Part shown: positions 5,794 to 5,974 of the stretch, piece by piece
How positions within the stretch are numbered: position 1 is the stretch's first letter
Layout: every line of letters starts with the position of its first letter
Origin: an uncultured Oligoflexia bacterium
GTDB taxonomy: Bacteria; Bdellovibrionota; Bacteriovoracia; Bacteriovoracales; Bacteriovoracaceae
NCBI GenBank assembly: GCA_950060715.1
Contig: CATLVA010000110.1
Span: 1-5,974 of the forward strand
Length of the DNA stretch: 5,974 nucleotides
Direction: 5' to 3'
Position numbers and translations under genes: made by a program
The notes under the pieces: model-generated
The model's input: the letters and a program-made list of their open reading frames with translations, nothing else
The model's database searches: none
Told to the model about the DNA's origin: nothing

Positions 5794-5974
5794 CTGCCGC
5801 AAAGAGTACCTGCACACTACCAAGCATGGTAAGTATGTGATCCCAGTGCTTCTGCAAGGCTACCGTCCAGATAACCGTCCGAAACCTGGAGAGCAGTGGT
5901 GGCCAGACTCGATGAGCTCACTCAGTCAGTTCGAGCCGATTGAGTTAACAGAGCCGGGTCAGATGGAGGCTGTA
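5723..5974 (+). CDS. TIR-domain protein fragment, C-terminal half of the domain, open at both ends
   Basis: From 5723 this frame runs 84 codons to the window edge without a stop. It reads HADVVVIFLDDGYVRSANCR (8-27), then KEYL, KYVIPVLL (37-44), and after the domain a Pro/Trp-containing stretch (GEQWWPD). This is the second half of a TIR domain: the helix and strand before the 'S-x-x-C-x-x-E' region, then the 'viPVll' strand. Glu28 lines up with the catalytic glutamate of NAD-cleaving TIR enzymes such as SARM1. The first half (the opening strand and BB loop) is absent, and the ATG at 5723 is not a credible start because it lies in the middle of the domain. Known TIR roles include NADase immunity and signalling scaffolds; which applies is unknown. 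Arginine codons are all CGC or CGT (four of four) against frequent AGA in the window's other genes. Source organism uncertain, bacterial or eukaryotic. Confidence 0.72.
   Translation, partial: MEVGVKHADVVVIFLDDGYVRSANCRKEYLHTTKHGKYVIPVLLQGYRPDNRPKPGEQWWPDSMSSLSQFEPIELTEPGQMEAV

Noticed and set aside
5380..5974. A novel secreted-protein/TIR fusion system
   Set aside because: The two parts are in different frames, differ in GC and codon use, and the TIR domain is cut in the middle; a join artefact or disruptive recombination is simpler.

Overview
The window is AT-rich bacterial DNA carrying a housekeeping block, followed at the right edge by about 240 bases that look foreign to it. The gene content and order (gap-pgk-tpiA-secG, a TatD-type nuclease, a YhaM-like OB-fold/HD protein, and a secreted Gly-rich protein with an 'IDGDI' motif) and the frequent AGA arginine codons suggest a Gram-negative of the Bdellovibrionota / former Deltaproteobacteria type (Bacteriovorax-like). 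That placement is an inference from style and synteny, not from a search.

Layout: positions 1-687 (+) hold the 3' part of a TatD-family metal-dependent DNase gene, cut by the window edge. It converges with, and overlaps by 11 bases, a minus-strand gene (677-1744) for an OB-fold plus HD-domain protein resembling the YhaM 3'-5' exoribonuclease. A divergent intergenic region of about 150 bp (1745-1894) separates this from the glycolytic operon: gap (1895-2917), pgk (2919-4106) and tpiA (4107-4850), spaced 1 bp and 0 bp apart, then secG (4896-5294). A strong intrinsic terminator (5319-5345) closes the operon. The three glycolytic enzymes catalyse consecutive or adjoining steps of triose-phosphate metabolism, and secG encodes a SecYEG translocon subunit that often follows tpiA in bacteria. 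All four proteins keep their family motifs. The GAPDH lacks the usual NAD-selecting residues.

Downstream, a gene for a secreted Gly-rich protein starts at 5380. A TACAAT -10 element lies so close to its ATG that the transcript may be leaderless. Its reading frame is native only to about 5720-5736. From there a different frame encodes the C-terminal half of a TIR domain up to the window end. GC rises from about 40% (5401-5640) to about 53% (5741-5974), and arginine codons switch to CGN. The switch falls inside a purine-rich stretch that reads sensibly in both frames, which points to a chimeric join (assembly artefact or illegitimate recombination) rather than one functional gene. I see no RNA genes, CRISPR array, insertion sequence or clear defence locus. 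The TIR fragment is the only accessory-type signal and its belonging to this genome is doubtful.
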